DNA of 5,387 nucleotides from Acidobacteriota bacterium (GTDB taxonomy: Bacteria; Acidobacteriota; Terriglobia; Terriglobales; Acidobacteriaceae): the NCBI GenBank assembly GCA_021810175.1, contig JAJZJJ010000263.1, positions 1 to 5,387 on the forward strand. The letters run 5' to 3'. Shown piece by piece: positions 1 through 5,387 of the stretch. The position numbers and the translations under genes were made by a program. The notes beneath the pieces are model-generated. The model was not told where the DNA came from. It saw only the letters and a program-made list of their open reading frames with translations, and made no database searches. Numbering within the stretch: the first letter of the stretch is position 1; the number at the start of each line of letters is the position of its first letter.

Positions 1-68
1 GGGGCGGCTGGTCGAAGACCGAGTAGAAGGCGCCTTCAGCAAAATACTTGACGAGCCAACCTGAGCTT
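1..68. other. Left edge, unassigned
   Basis: Nothing can be named here. Three open frames run to the window edge. On the minus strand, one after a TAA just upstream reads WLVKYFAEGAFYSVFDQPP and looks protein-like but has no ATG, GTG or TTG start inside the window. A second minus frame starts at the ATG at 72, overlapping the immunity stop by ATGA, but its product is Ser-rich and looks like a shadow of the first. On the plus strand a frame reads GRLVEDRVEGAFSKILDEPT and stops at 62-64, so it could be the end of a converging gene. The flanking sequence would be needed to choose. Confidence 0.3.
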
Positions 69-521
69 TCATCTTTCAGCGTCCTTTAAATTAAAGACTC
101 CCACCGGTTCTTCATACCTCTCAATATCCGGCGCAAGCCACGCCTCACCTTGACGATTCTTGTGGAAACGAATCACGGTGCTGCTCCCGGAAACAGAGAG
201 TACGATCACGAAATCTTCGTCACTCTCTAACGAGCATAGGGATCTTTGCAGACCCTTGACATAGGAAAGAGCTTCCAACAGAGAAGGTCTATCTCTGTGA
301 TACGGAATATGGATGTGGTTGACAAAGCATTCGAGGCCAGTCAGATCTGGAAAATCGCGAAGAGATACGTGCCTTGATTTTGAGTATTCTGAGTCAAGAA
401 AAGTGGCATCGCCCACGCGAATCAATGCAGGCAGACTCCGTTCTGAGGGAATAGTGCTAGGTCTCGAAAGATCTATCTTCATTCGGTCTAGCAGTTGAAT
501 CAGTGCCTTATTTGCTCTCAT
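69..521 (-). CDS. Putative immunity protein of the Rhs toxin
   Basis: This is an intact 150-residue protein with no signal peptide, membrane segment or known enzyme motif, so it is probably cytoplasmic. I infer that it is the antidote to the adjacent Rhs toxin. Its ATG overlaps the restored toxin stop by four bases (ATGA), it lies directly downstream on the same strand, and its GC is low (about 43-47% in two 60-base lines), like the toxin end. That layout and size are standard for Rhs/CDI immunity genes. The middle has a likely helix (RPSLLEALSYVKGLQRSL, 78-95). The C-terminal half looks like beta strands around SSTVIRFHKNRQGEAWLAPD (113-132), which I loosely recall from immunity-type proteins but cannot tie to a named family. 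The start is supported by GGGAG seven bases upstream. The toxin it faces is frameshifted, so it may now be an orphan immunity gene protecting against related strains. Confidence 0.75.
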   Translation of the reverse strand: MRANKALIQLLDRMKIDLSRPSTIPSERSLPALIRVGDATFLDSEYSKSRHVSLRDFPDLTGLECFVNHIHIPYHRDRPSLLEALSYVKGLQRSLCSLESDEDFVIVLSVSGSSTVIRFHKNRQGEAWLAPDIERYEEPVGVFNLKDAER

Positions 522-690
522 TGTTCCACTCCCAAGTATTTCAGCCCCTTTTGAATTGCCTCCTGAACGCCCGGCTTGCTCATCAGTCTCTCGCTCTGCG
601 TGTTAGAAAGTCCCTTAAATCGCCCCGTAGCGACGTCATAAATGTATTTTCCGGTCTTGCTTTGATAATGAATTTGACCGGGCCTTTGGC
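518..690 (-). pseudogene. Out-of-frame C-terminal end of the Rhs toxin domain
   Basis: Reading one base along from the Rhs frame gives 56 further residues that continue the toxin domain: QRPGQIHYQ, GKYIYDVATGRFKG, and an ending of helical look (VQEAIQKGLKYLGVEQ). The stop is TGA at 518-520. Removing one base from the GGGCC run at 688-692 fuses this to the upstream part and gives a single 237-residue protein with ...NPNPGQRPGQIHYQ.... From memory this resembles a toxin class annotated as polymorphic toxin type 24, whose activity I cannot state; this is unverified. The restored stop overlaps the next gene's start by ATGA, which supports this being the original reading frame. The frameshift is either a real inactivating insertion or a sequence error. 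Confidence 0.75.
529..533 (-). promoter_or_regulatory. Ribosome binding site of the immunity gene
   Basis: GGGAG lies seven bases before the ATG at 521, within the last codons of the restored toxin frame. It permits initiation of the immunity gene independently of the toxin frame, or by coupling to it. In contrast, the Rhs fragment has no such site. Confidence 0.55.
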
Positions 691-1232
691 CCTGGATTCG
701 GGTTTTCGACATCGATGTGTTCTTTACCGTCTTCCCAGAGCGTCTTGCTAGTAGTTTGGGTTCCGTTCTCCCCAAGCATTTTGTGACTATTCTGCTGCTG
801 CTGACTGTTCTGCTGCTGATTGGTGTTCTGCCTGCATCCGCATGCGATCGTACCGTTAGCATTGAGTGGGGCAGGGGGCGGAACTCCGTCTAAACCTACT
901 TGCCCCGCACCCGGCGGTGGAGGTTGCGGCGTGGCAGCTGGGGGAGCAGGCGTGCTACTGCCAGGACATCTACCTCCGAACCAGGAACCAAATACGGTCA
1001 CCCCGAATATGCAAGCATGCCCGTCTTTGTCGACACCACCGAGCGGATTGTCGAGCATGTATTCGTAGAGATTCAGGCTCTGGGGATTTTTGAGCTTTGC
1101 GTACGGCACAGCTTCCGGGTCACTGCTCCAGTCCGGGGACATGAAGCGAGCATCATTTTCGGAGTAGTATCTGGCCCGATAGTCGGCGGGGGTGGATTGG
1201 TTTGCCGGTGGTATTGTTTCGGCGGGCGTCAT
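636..1232 (-). CDS. Orphan Rhs C-terminal tip with N-terminal part of a toxin domain (frameshifted)
   Basis: This 198-residue frame encodes the end of an Rhs protein. Rhs proteins are secreted or cell-surface polymorphic toxins whose variable C-terminus is released into competitor cells. Residues 17-70 are the end of the Rhs core: DYRARYYSENDARFMSPDW, then PYAKL, NPQSLNLYEY, and NPLGGVDKDGH, where the usual DPxG end motif reads DKDG. Residues 71-128 are a linker with a Pro-rich stretch (PQPPPPG). A Gln-rich stretch follows (NQQQNSQQQQNS, 138-149). A toxin-like domain starts near 151 (KMLGENG, LWEDGKEHIDVENPNPG). After Gly181 the frame goes wrong and ends in 17 unrelated residues. No YD repeats or secretion signal are present. 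Upstream the frame is open only to a stop at 1308-1310, with no other standard start codon, and the ATG at 1232 has no Shine-Dalgarno sequence. It is therefore a displaced Rhs tip, perhaps untranslated. The Rhs identity is strong; expression is doubtful. Confidence 0.8.
   Translation of the reverse strand: MTPAETIPPANQSTPADYRARYYSENDARFMSPDWSSDPEAVPYAKLKNPQSLNLYEYMLDNPLGGVDKDGHACIFGVTVFGSWFGGRCPGSSTPAPPAATPQPPPPGAGQVGLDGVPPPAPLNANGTIACGCRQNTNQQQNSQQQQNSHKMLGENGTQTTSKTLWEDGKEHIDVENPNPGPKARSNSLSKQDRKIHL
787..818. repeat. Short tandem repeat encoding the Gln-rich linker
   Basis: On the plus strand, CTATTCTGCTGCTG (787-800) and CTGTTCTGCTGCTG (805-818) differ at one base and contain CTG triplet runs. 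On the coding strand they give the Gln/Asn/Ser-rich stretch between the Rhs core and the toxin domain. Such repeats can change length by slippage. Confidence 0.6.
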
Positions 1233-1254
1233 AGGTTTATTGGTTGCGTCGTAA

Positions 1255-1294
1255 GTGCAATCCCAGGTCTCAGGGGCGAGTCCCGGGATTGCAC
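1255..1294. repeat. Inverted repeat (hairpin) after the peptidase gene, possible terminator
   Basis: On the minus strand the arms are GTGCAATCCCGGG and CCTGGGATTGCAC, giving 13 pairs with a single G-U wobble. The 14-base middle can form three more pairs (CTC/GAG) around a six-base loop. It begins 20 bases after the stop of the prolyl oligopeptidase and ends 22 bases before the Rhs fragment's ATG. Position and stem strength suit a transcription terminator, but there is no run of T on either side (TTACGACG follows on the minus strand), so an intrinsic terminator is not proven. A REP-like palindromic element or a scar at the edge of the accessory cassette is also possible. Confidence 0.6.
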
Positions 1295-1314
1295 TGTCGG
1301 GATTTGTTTATCGG

Positions 1315-3480
1315 TTACGGATTAGAGGGTATTTTCCTGACGCCGATGTTCCAGCCCTCGAAGGCCCAGACGTCGGCGTCCTGCTGGATTTCCTTGTCGG
1401 TGGGCATGTAGATGTGGCTGGTGCTGCCGGTGGTGCGGAGCAGGATGGGATTATTGCAGCCCTGGTCCTGCTGGATTTTGGCGGTGAACTTGAATTCGTG
1501 GCTGGGGACGACGCGGTCGTCATCCCAGGAGGTTGTGATCAGGGTGGGCGGATAGCAGGTTCCCTTGTGGATGTTATCCAGGGGCGAGTACTTGATGAGC
1601 CACTGGAAGGCCTGCTGGTTGTCAGAGCTGCCGTACTCGGGAACCCAGAATGCTCCGCCGGAGAACTTCTGGTAGCGGAGCATGTCAAGCACGCCGTGGC
1701 CGATGTAGGCCGCGCCGAAGAGCTGAGGCCGCTCGGTGATGGACGCGCCGGTGAGCAGGCCGCCGTTGGAGTATCCCTGGATGGCGAGGTGTTTGGGGGA
1801 AGTGTAACCGTGTTTGTACAAATACTTGGCGGCCCAGGCGAAATCGTCAAAGACGTTCTGCTTTTTGCCGAGCATGCCGGCGTGGTGCCAGGCCTCGCCG
1901 TAGACGCCGCCGCCGCGGAGGTTGGGAACGGCGTAGACGCCGCCCAGCTCAAGCCATACGGGGATGGTGGGGCTGAAGCGCGGGGTGATGGTGATGTTGA
2001 AACCGCCGTAGCCGTACATGACGGTGGGGTTTGAGCCGTCGAGCTTGATGCCTTTTTTGGCGACGATGAACATCGGCACCCTGGTGCCGTCCTTCGAAGT
2101 GTAGAAGACCTGCCTGGTCTGGTAGAGGGAGGGATCGAACTTGACGTTGGGCTTGAAGGTGACGGTTGTTTTGCCGGTGGCGACGTCGTAGCGATAGATG
2201 GTTTTGGGATAGAGGAAGGAAGTGAAGTCGTAATAGACGGTGGGCGAATCGTTTCTGGAGGAGATGGTGTTGACGGCGCCGAGCGCGGGAAGCGGCAGGG
2301 TGTGCAGGAGCTTGCCGGCGGTGCTGAAGAGGTCGAGGTGGCTGACGGCGACATCCTGGTAGCTGGCAAGGATGTCTCCATTGGCGAGGGACGCGCTGGA
2401 GAGGACGCCGGCGGCCTGGGGAACGACGGTTCTCCAGTGGGCTGGGCTGGGGTTAGTGAAGCTGGCGGCGACGATGCGGCCACGGGGCGCGTCGAGCGTG
2501 GTTTGCAGGTAGAGCGTGTTGCCGATGTGGCCGATGGGCGCATACATCGCATCGTTCTTTGTGTAGAGCGGTTCGATTTTGGCGCTGAGGTTGGGCTTGC
2601 CGGGATTGCCGAGATTCGCGTAATACAACTCGTTGTTGCTGATGGAGTTGTTCATGAGAAAGAGATACAGATAGTGGCCGTCCTCGCTGACGGATCCCTC
2701 GATGGCCGCCTGGGGAAGGTCGGGGCGGGAATAGATGAGCTTGTCCTCGGACTGGGGGGTACCGAGCGCGTGGTAGTAGAGCTTCTGGTCGACGACGGCG
2801 TGGCTGATGGCTTTTTCGCCGCTGGGAGGCTCGGGATAACGCGAGTAGAAGAAGCCTTTGCCGTCGTTGGTCCAGGAGATGCCGGAGAATTTGACCCAGC
2901 GGACAACGTCTGGCAGAGGCTTGCCGGTGGCGACGTCGAGGACGTGGATGGTCTGCCAGTCTGATCCGCCCTTGGAGAGCGCGTAGGCCATGTACTTGCC
3001 CTGCGGAGATGGCGCGATGTGGGCCAAGGCAATGGAGCCATCAGGGGAGAGCTGGTTGGGGTCGAGCAGTTCACGCGGCGGGGCGGTGGCGGATTGCTGG
3101 ACGTAGACGACGCTCTGGTTCTGCAGGCCGGAATTTTTGCGGAAGAAGAGCATGCCGTTCTTCAGCTGGTAGGGGGTGTCCTCCTTGGGAAAATTCCAGA
3201 GTTCCGTGAGACGATCGTCGATCCAGCCGCGGATGGGGATCCTGGAGAGGTAGTTGTCGGTGAGCTTGTTTTCGGCGTCGACCCACTGGTGGAGCTGAGG
3301 GCTGCTAAGGTTTTCCATCCACTGGTAGGGCGCGGGGACCCTGGTGCCGAAGTAGGTGTCGACGGTGTTGTCGCGGTGGGCAACGGGGTAGTTGAGTTTC
3401 TGCGTCGACGACTTGCAACCTGTAAGGACAAAGGGAGCCGCGACAGCCAGCACGGAGAGCGCACGTAGCAGAGGCTTCAT
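1315..3480 (-). CDS. Prolyl oligopeptidase (peptidase family S9A), predicted lipoprotein
   Basis: This serine peptidase of the prolyl oligopeptidase family is expected to cleave short peptides after proline. It has 721 residues, close to the usual length of about 700 plus a signal. The N-terminus has positive residues, a hydrophobic stretch and the lipobox LTGC with Cys22 as the modified residue, so it is probably exported and lipid-anchored. The N-terminal seven-bladed propeller spans about 35-450, with a typical start (FGTRVPAPYQWMENLSSP). The alpha/beta-hydrolase domain covers about 455-715. By comparison with porcine enzyme motifs as I remember them, it has YGYGGFNITITP (489-500, with Tyr491 as the likely oxyanion Tyr), GYSNGG with nucleophile Ser571, the S1 Trp612 in FWVPEYGSSDN, Asp654 with Arg656 in DDRVVPSHEFKF, and His689 in STSHIYM. 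All catalytic residues are present. Before the ATG there is only a weak GAGA element. An 83-nt gap separates it from the DinB-family gene, so it may have its own promoter, but I see no convincing one. It is unrelated in function to purD. Confidence 0.96.
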   Translation of the reverse strand: MKPLLRALSVLAVAAPFVLTGCKSSTQKLNYPVAHRDNTVDTYFGTRVPAPYQWMENLSSPQLHQWVDAENKLTDNYLSRIPIRGWIDDRLTELWNFPKEDTPYQLKNGMLFFRKNSGLQNQSVVYVQQSATAPPRELLDPNQLSPDGSIALAHIAPSPQGKYMAYALSKGGSDWQTIHVLDVATGKPLPDVVRWVKFSGISWTNDGKGFFYSRYPEPPSGEKAISHAVVDQKLYYHALGTPQSEDKLIYSRPDLPQAAIEGSVSEDGHYLYLFLMNNSISNNELYYANLGNPGKPNLSAKIEPLYTKNDAMYAPIGHIGNTLYLQTTLDAPRGRIVAASFTNPSPAHWRTVVPQAAGVLSSASLANGDILASYQDVAVSHLDLFSTAGKLLHTLPLPALGAVNTISSRNDSPTVYYDFTSFLYPKTIYRYDVATGKTTVTFKPNVKFDPSLYQTRQVFYTSKDGTRVPMFIVAKKGIKLDGSNPTVMYGYGGFNITITPRFSPTIPVWLELGGVYAVPNLRGGGVYGEAWHHAGMLGKKQNVFDDFAWAAKYLYKHGYTSPKHLAIQGYSNGGLLTGASITERPQLFGAAYIGHGVLDMLRYQKFSGGAFWVPEYGSSDNQQAFQWLIKYSPLDNIHKGTCYPPTLITTSWDDDRVVPSHEFKFTAKIQQDQGCNNPILLRTTGSTSHIYMPTDKEIQQDADVWAFEGWNIGVRKIPSNP

Positions 3481-3563
3481 AGGAATCGTCTCTTTTCCGG
3501 GGAGGTTCTTAAAACTCCCAAGGATAGAACGAATCCAGAGGCTGGGTAAACCGGGTGGTCTAC

Positions 3564-4064
3564 TTACGGGATGGCGGTACTGAAGAAGATGTCCTGGAGC
3601 CAGTTGGGGGTGAAGCCGTTCTGCCGGACGATGGGGCCGATTTGCGCCCAGTGGCGGATGGCGTGGATGAAGAGGTGCAGGCAGAGCTTGCGGTAGGTGC
3701 CTGAGATTTCTCCGGCGGTGCGTGTATTGAAGGTGGCGACGCGGTCGAAGGTTTCGTCTTCGGCCTGGGCGAGGAACTGGGCGAGATTTTCGGCGGCGGT
3801 GGCGTGGAGCTTCCAGGCAGAGTCAAGGGTTTTTTGCGGGTGGAGGGCCTCGAGATCGGTGACGGGCAGACCGAGGACGCGTTCGCTGTGCCGGTAGGAA
3901 ACAGCGCAGATGTGCCAGACGAGGTCAGAGACTTTGGTGGAGTGTGCGATGTCTGTGGTGGCGTCGGCGGCCTGTGGGTGCTCGGCGAAGAAGGCCTGCC
4001 AGCGGGCGGCGGTGAGGTTGAAGTCGGCGAGGAGTTCTTCGAGGGTGACGGCGCAATGGGGCAT
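3564..4064 (-). CDS. DinB-family (four-helix bundle) putative metal-dependent protein
   Basis: This is a 166-residue cytoplasmic protein of the DinB/YfiT-like four-helix-bundle superfamily. Three histidines sit where the family binds a divalent metal: His51 in the helix LVWHICAVSYRH, and His134 and His138 in LFIHAIRHWAQIG, which is the typical HxxxHxxQ arrangement late in the protein. No signal peptide or membrane segment is visible. Members include thiol-dependent transferases and many proteins of unknown role, so the substrate cannot be stated. An upstream in-frame ATG at 4079 would add five residues (MEGAI). I prefer 4064 because a strong Shine-Dalgarno sequence lies five bases before it, inside the codons that the longer form would translate. 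The gene follows purD by 38 nt on the same strand and may be cotranscribed, although it has no clear purine role. The family assignment is firm; the function is unknown. Confidence 0.85.
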   Translation of the reverse strand: MPHCAVTLEELLADFNLTAARWQAFFAEHPQAADATTDIAHSTKVSDLVWHICAVSYRHSERVLGLPVTDLEALHPQKTLDSAWKLHATAAENLAQFLAQAEDETFDRVATFNTRTAGEISGTYRKLCLHLFIHAIRHWAQIGPIVRQNGFTPNWLQDIFFSTAIP

Positions 4065-4069
4065 GATGG

Positions 4070-4077
4070 CTCCTTCC
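4070..4077 (-). promoter_or_regulatory. Ribosome binding site that sets the DinB-family start
   Basis: GGAAGGAG lies five bases upstream of the ATG at 4064 on the minus strand. It is a near-perfect Shine-Dalgarno sequence. The alternative ATG at 4079 overlaps this site and has no comparable element before it, so the site favours the shorter protein. Confidence 0.7.
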
Positions 4078-4102
4078 ATCGCTGAGAGTGGGCAGAAGCT
4101 GC

Positions 4103-5380
4103 TCAGGGTTGCTGTTTGAGGGCGCGGTGGCCGATGTCGCGGCGGTAGGTGATGCCTTCAAAGTGGATGTGGGCGAGGGCCTTGTAGGCCTGATGGAGTG
4201 CGTCTTCCAGGGTGGTGGCGACGGCGGTGACGCCGAGGACGCGGCCTCCGCTGGTGACGATTTCTCCGTTAGAGAGCGAGGTGCCGGCGTGGAAGATCTG
4301 AACGCCGGGGACCTTGGCGGCCTGATCGAGGCCAGTGATGGGGAAGCCGGTTTTGTAGCTGCCGGGGTATCCGGCGGAGGCGGCGACGACGCAGGCGGAT
4401 GCGCCGGGGGTCCAGCGGAGTTCGGCGGCGCTGAGGCGGCCTTCGACGGCTGCCTGAAGAGCGTCGACGAGATCACTCTCCAGGCGCATGAGGATGGCCT
4501 GGGTTTCGGGGTCGCCGAAGCGGGCGTTGTATTCGAGGACCATGGGGCCGCGTGCGGTCATCATGAGGCCGAGATAGAGGACGCCGCAGAAGGGCATGTC
4601 TTCGGCGGCCATGCCGTCAAGGGTGGGGTAGACGATGCGGTGGAGGATCCAGTCGCGCATCTGGGGGTCGAGCATAGCGTCAGTAGAGTAAGCGCCCATG
4701 CCGCCGGTGTTGAGGCCGGTGTCGCCTTCGCCGATGCGCTTGTGGTCCTGGGCGGGGACGAGCGGGCTGGCGTGCTTGCCGTCGCAGATGACGAGAAAGG
4801 ATAGTTCGTCGCCGGTGAGGAATTCTTCCATGACGAGGGTGGATTCAGCGGCGCCGAGGAGCTTTCCGCTGAAGAGGCCGGCGATGGCGTCGCGGGCTTC
4901 AGCCTTGGATTCGCAGATGAGGACGCCCTTGCCGGCGGCGAGGCCGTCGGCCTTGATGACGACGGGGAGGTGGAAGAGATCGAGGGCGGCGAGGGCTTCT
5001 TCCTGGCTGTTGCAGGCGGCGAAGTGCGCGGTGGGAATCTGGTGGCGCTGCATGAAGCGCTTGGCGAAGCTCTTGCTGGTTTCGAGCATGGCCGCGGCGC
5101 GGGTGGGCCCGAAGACGGGAATGCTGCGGCGCTGGAGTTCGTCGGCAAGGCCGAGGGAAAGCGGCAGTTCGGGGCCGATGACGACGAGATCCGGCGACTC
5201 GGCGGAGACAACGCGGAGGAGGTCGCTGAGGCTGCGCTGGTCGACGGGGACGCAGCGGGCGGCCTGGGCGATGCCGCCGTTGCCGGGCGCGCAGACGACT
5301 TCAGTGACGCGGGGCGAGCGGGCGATTGCCCAGCAGAGCGCGTGTTCGCGGCCTCCGGAACCGATGACCAGCACCTTCAT
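4103..5380 (-). CDS. purD: Phosphoribosylamine-glycine ligase (GAR synthetase)
   Basis: This cytoplasmic enzyme joins 5-phosphoribosylamine and glycine with ATP to give glycinamide ribonucleotide, the second step of de novo purine synthesis. The 425-residue product has the usual PurD length. It begins with the N-domain motif MKVLVIGSGGREHAL (residues 1-15) and APGNGG (31-36). The ATP-grasp domain follows at roughly 100-293, with KADGLAAGKG (143-152), the block at 211-232 ending in NTGGMGAYS, and the metal/ATP signature EYNARFGDPETQ (283-294, with Glu283 and Asn285 as likely metal ligands). The C-terminal domain covers about 325-420 and contains SGGRVLGVTA (377-386). The ATG at 5380 matches the family's N-terminus exactly, but only seven bases precede it in the window, so its ribosome binding site and promoter cannot be seen. 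The gene looks intact. It lies 38 nt before the DinB-family start, so the two may be cotranscribed. Identity is near certain. Confidence 0.98.
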   Translation of the reverse strand: MKVLVIGSGGREHALCWAIARSPRVTEVVCAPGNGGIAQAARCVPVDQRSLSDLLRVVSAESPDLVVIGPELPLSLGLADELQRRSIPVFGPTRAAAMLETSKSFAKRFMQRHQIPTAHFAACNSQEEALAALDLFHLPVVIKADGLAAGKGVLICESKAEARDAIAGLFSGKLLGAAESTLVMEEFLTGDELSFLVICDGKHASPLVPAQDHKRIGEGDTGLNTGGMGAYSTDAMLDPQMRDWILHRIVYPTLDGMAAEDMPFCGVLYLGLMMTARGPMVLEYNARFGDPETQAILMRLESDLVDALQAAVEGRLSAAELRWTPGASACVVAASAGYPGSYKTGFPITGLDQAAKVPGVQIFHAGTSLSNGEIVTSGGRVLGVTAVATTLEDALHQAYKALAHIHFEGITYRRDIGHRALKQQP

Positions 5381-5387
5381 TGAATGC

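Noticed and set aside
787..818. CRISPR-like repeats
   Set aside because: There are only two short triplet-rich units with a four-base gap, inside coding sequence, and no spacers.
820..1325. Plus-strand open frames opposite the Rhs fragment
   Set aside because: The Rhs core motifs are clear on the minus strand. The plus-strand products are Gly/Arg/Cys-rich with no family signature.
1255..2034. A 259-codon plus-strand open frame opposite the peptidase gene
   Set aside because: It is the antisense shadow of a GC-rich gene with all catalytic motifs. Its Gly/Val/Ala/Asp-rich product has no recognisable domain.
1539..2552. A 337-codon minus-strand frame inside the peptidase gene
   Set aside because: The Ser/Pro/Thr/Ala-rich composition is typical of an off-frame reading of the prolyl oligopeptidase, which is intact in its own frame.
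3481..3563. Possible promoter or small hairpin (GGGAG/CTCCC) between the DinB-family and peptidase genes
   Set aside because: The stem is only five pairs without a T-run, and the best -35/-10 candidates (TTTACC, 17 bases, CTATCC) match poorly. I cannot support either.
4088..4804. A 238-codon plus-strand open frame opposite purD (and another at 4970-5383)
   Set aside because: purD is complete and unmistakable on the other strand. These frames come from its high third-position GC and have biased, domain-free products.

Overview
The window looks like chromosomal DNA from a GC-rich bacterium. An Acidobacteriota (Terriglobia / Acidobacteriaceae) origin is my best guess. It rests on the very high GC of the housekeeping genes, an exported lipoprotein-type prolyl oligopeptidase, and an Rhs core of the 'PYAKL..PQSLNLY.Y...NPL' type that I associate with that group. 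No marker gene here proves the phylum. All supported genes lie on the minus strand, so the order of transcription runs from high to low coordinates.

Right part (about 1315-5387) is ordinary high-GC chromosome. It holds a complete purD (phosphoribosylamine-glycine ligase, purine synthesis), a short gap, a small DinB-fold putative metalloenzyme, an 83-nt gap, and a full-length prolyl oligopeptidase (S9A) with a lipoprotein signal. The first two may share a transcript. The peptidase probably acts in the periplasm or at a membrane and has no visible metabolic link to the others. A 40-nt inverted repeat with 13-bp arms follows the peptidase gene.

Left part (about 69-1307) is the accessory piece: an orphan Rhs toxin/immunity cassette. 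It contains only the last part of an Rhs core (no YD repeats), a Pro/Gly- and Gln-rich linker, and a small C-terminal domain of polymorphic-toxin type. The toxin gene's intended stop overlaps the start of a 150-residue putative immunity gene by four bases (ATGA). A one-base insertion near 688-692 throws the last 56 residues of the toxin out of frame, so as written the toxin is broken while the immunity gene is intact. There is no clear ribosome binding site before the Rhs fragment. GC falls from about 75% in the linker to about 43-50% in the toxin and immunity parts, as expected for a transferred cassette. The last 68 bases at the left edge are too short to assign.

The toxin/immunity module is the only part that could count as an unusual system. 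It is best read as a displaced, possibly inactivated Rhs tip, and not as a wholly new type of system.
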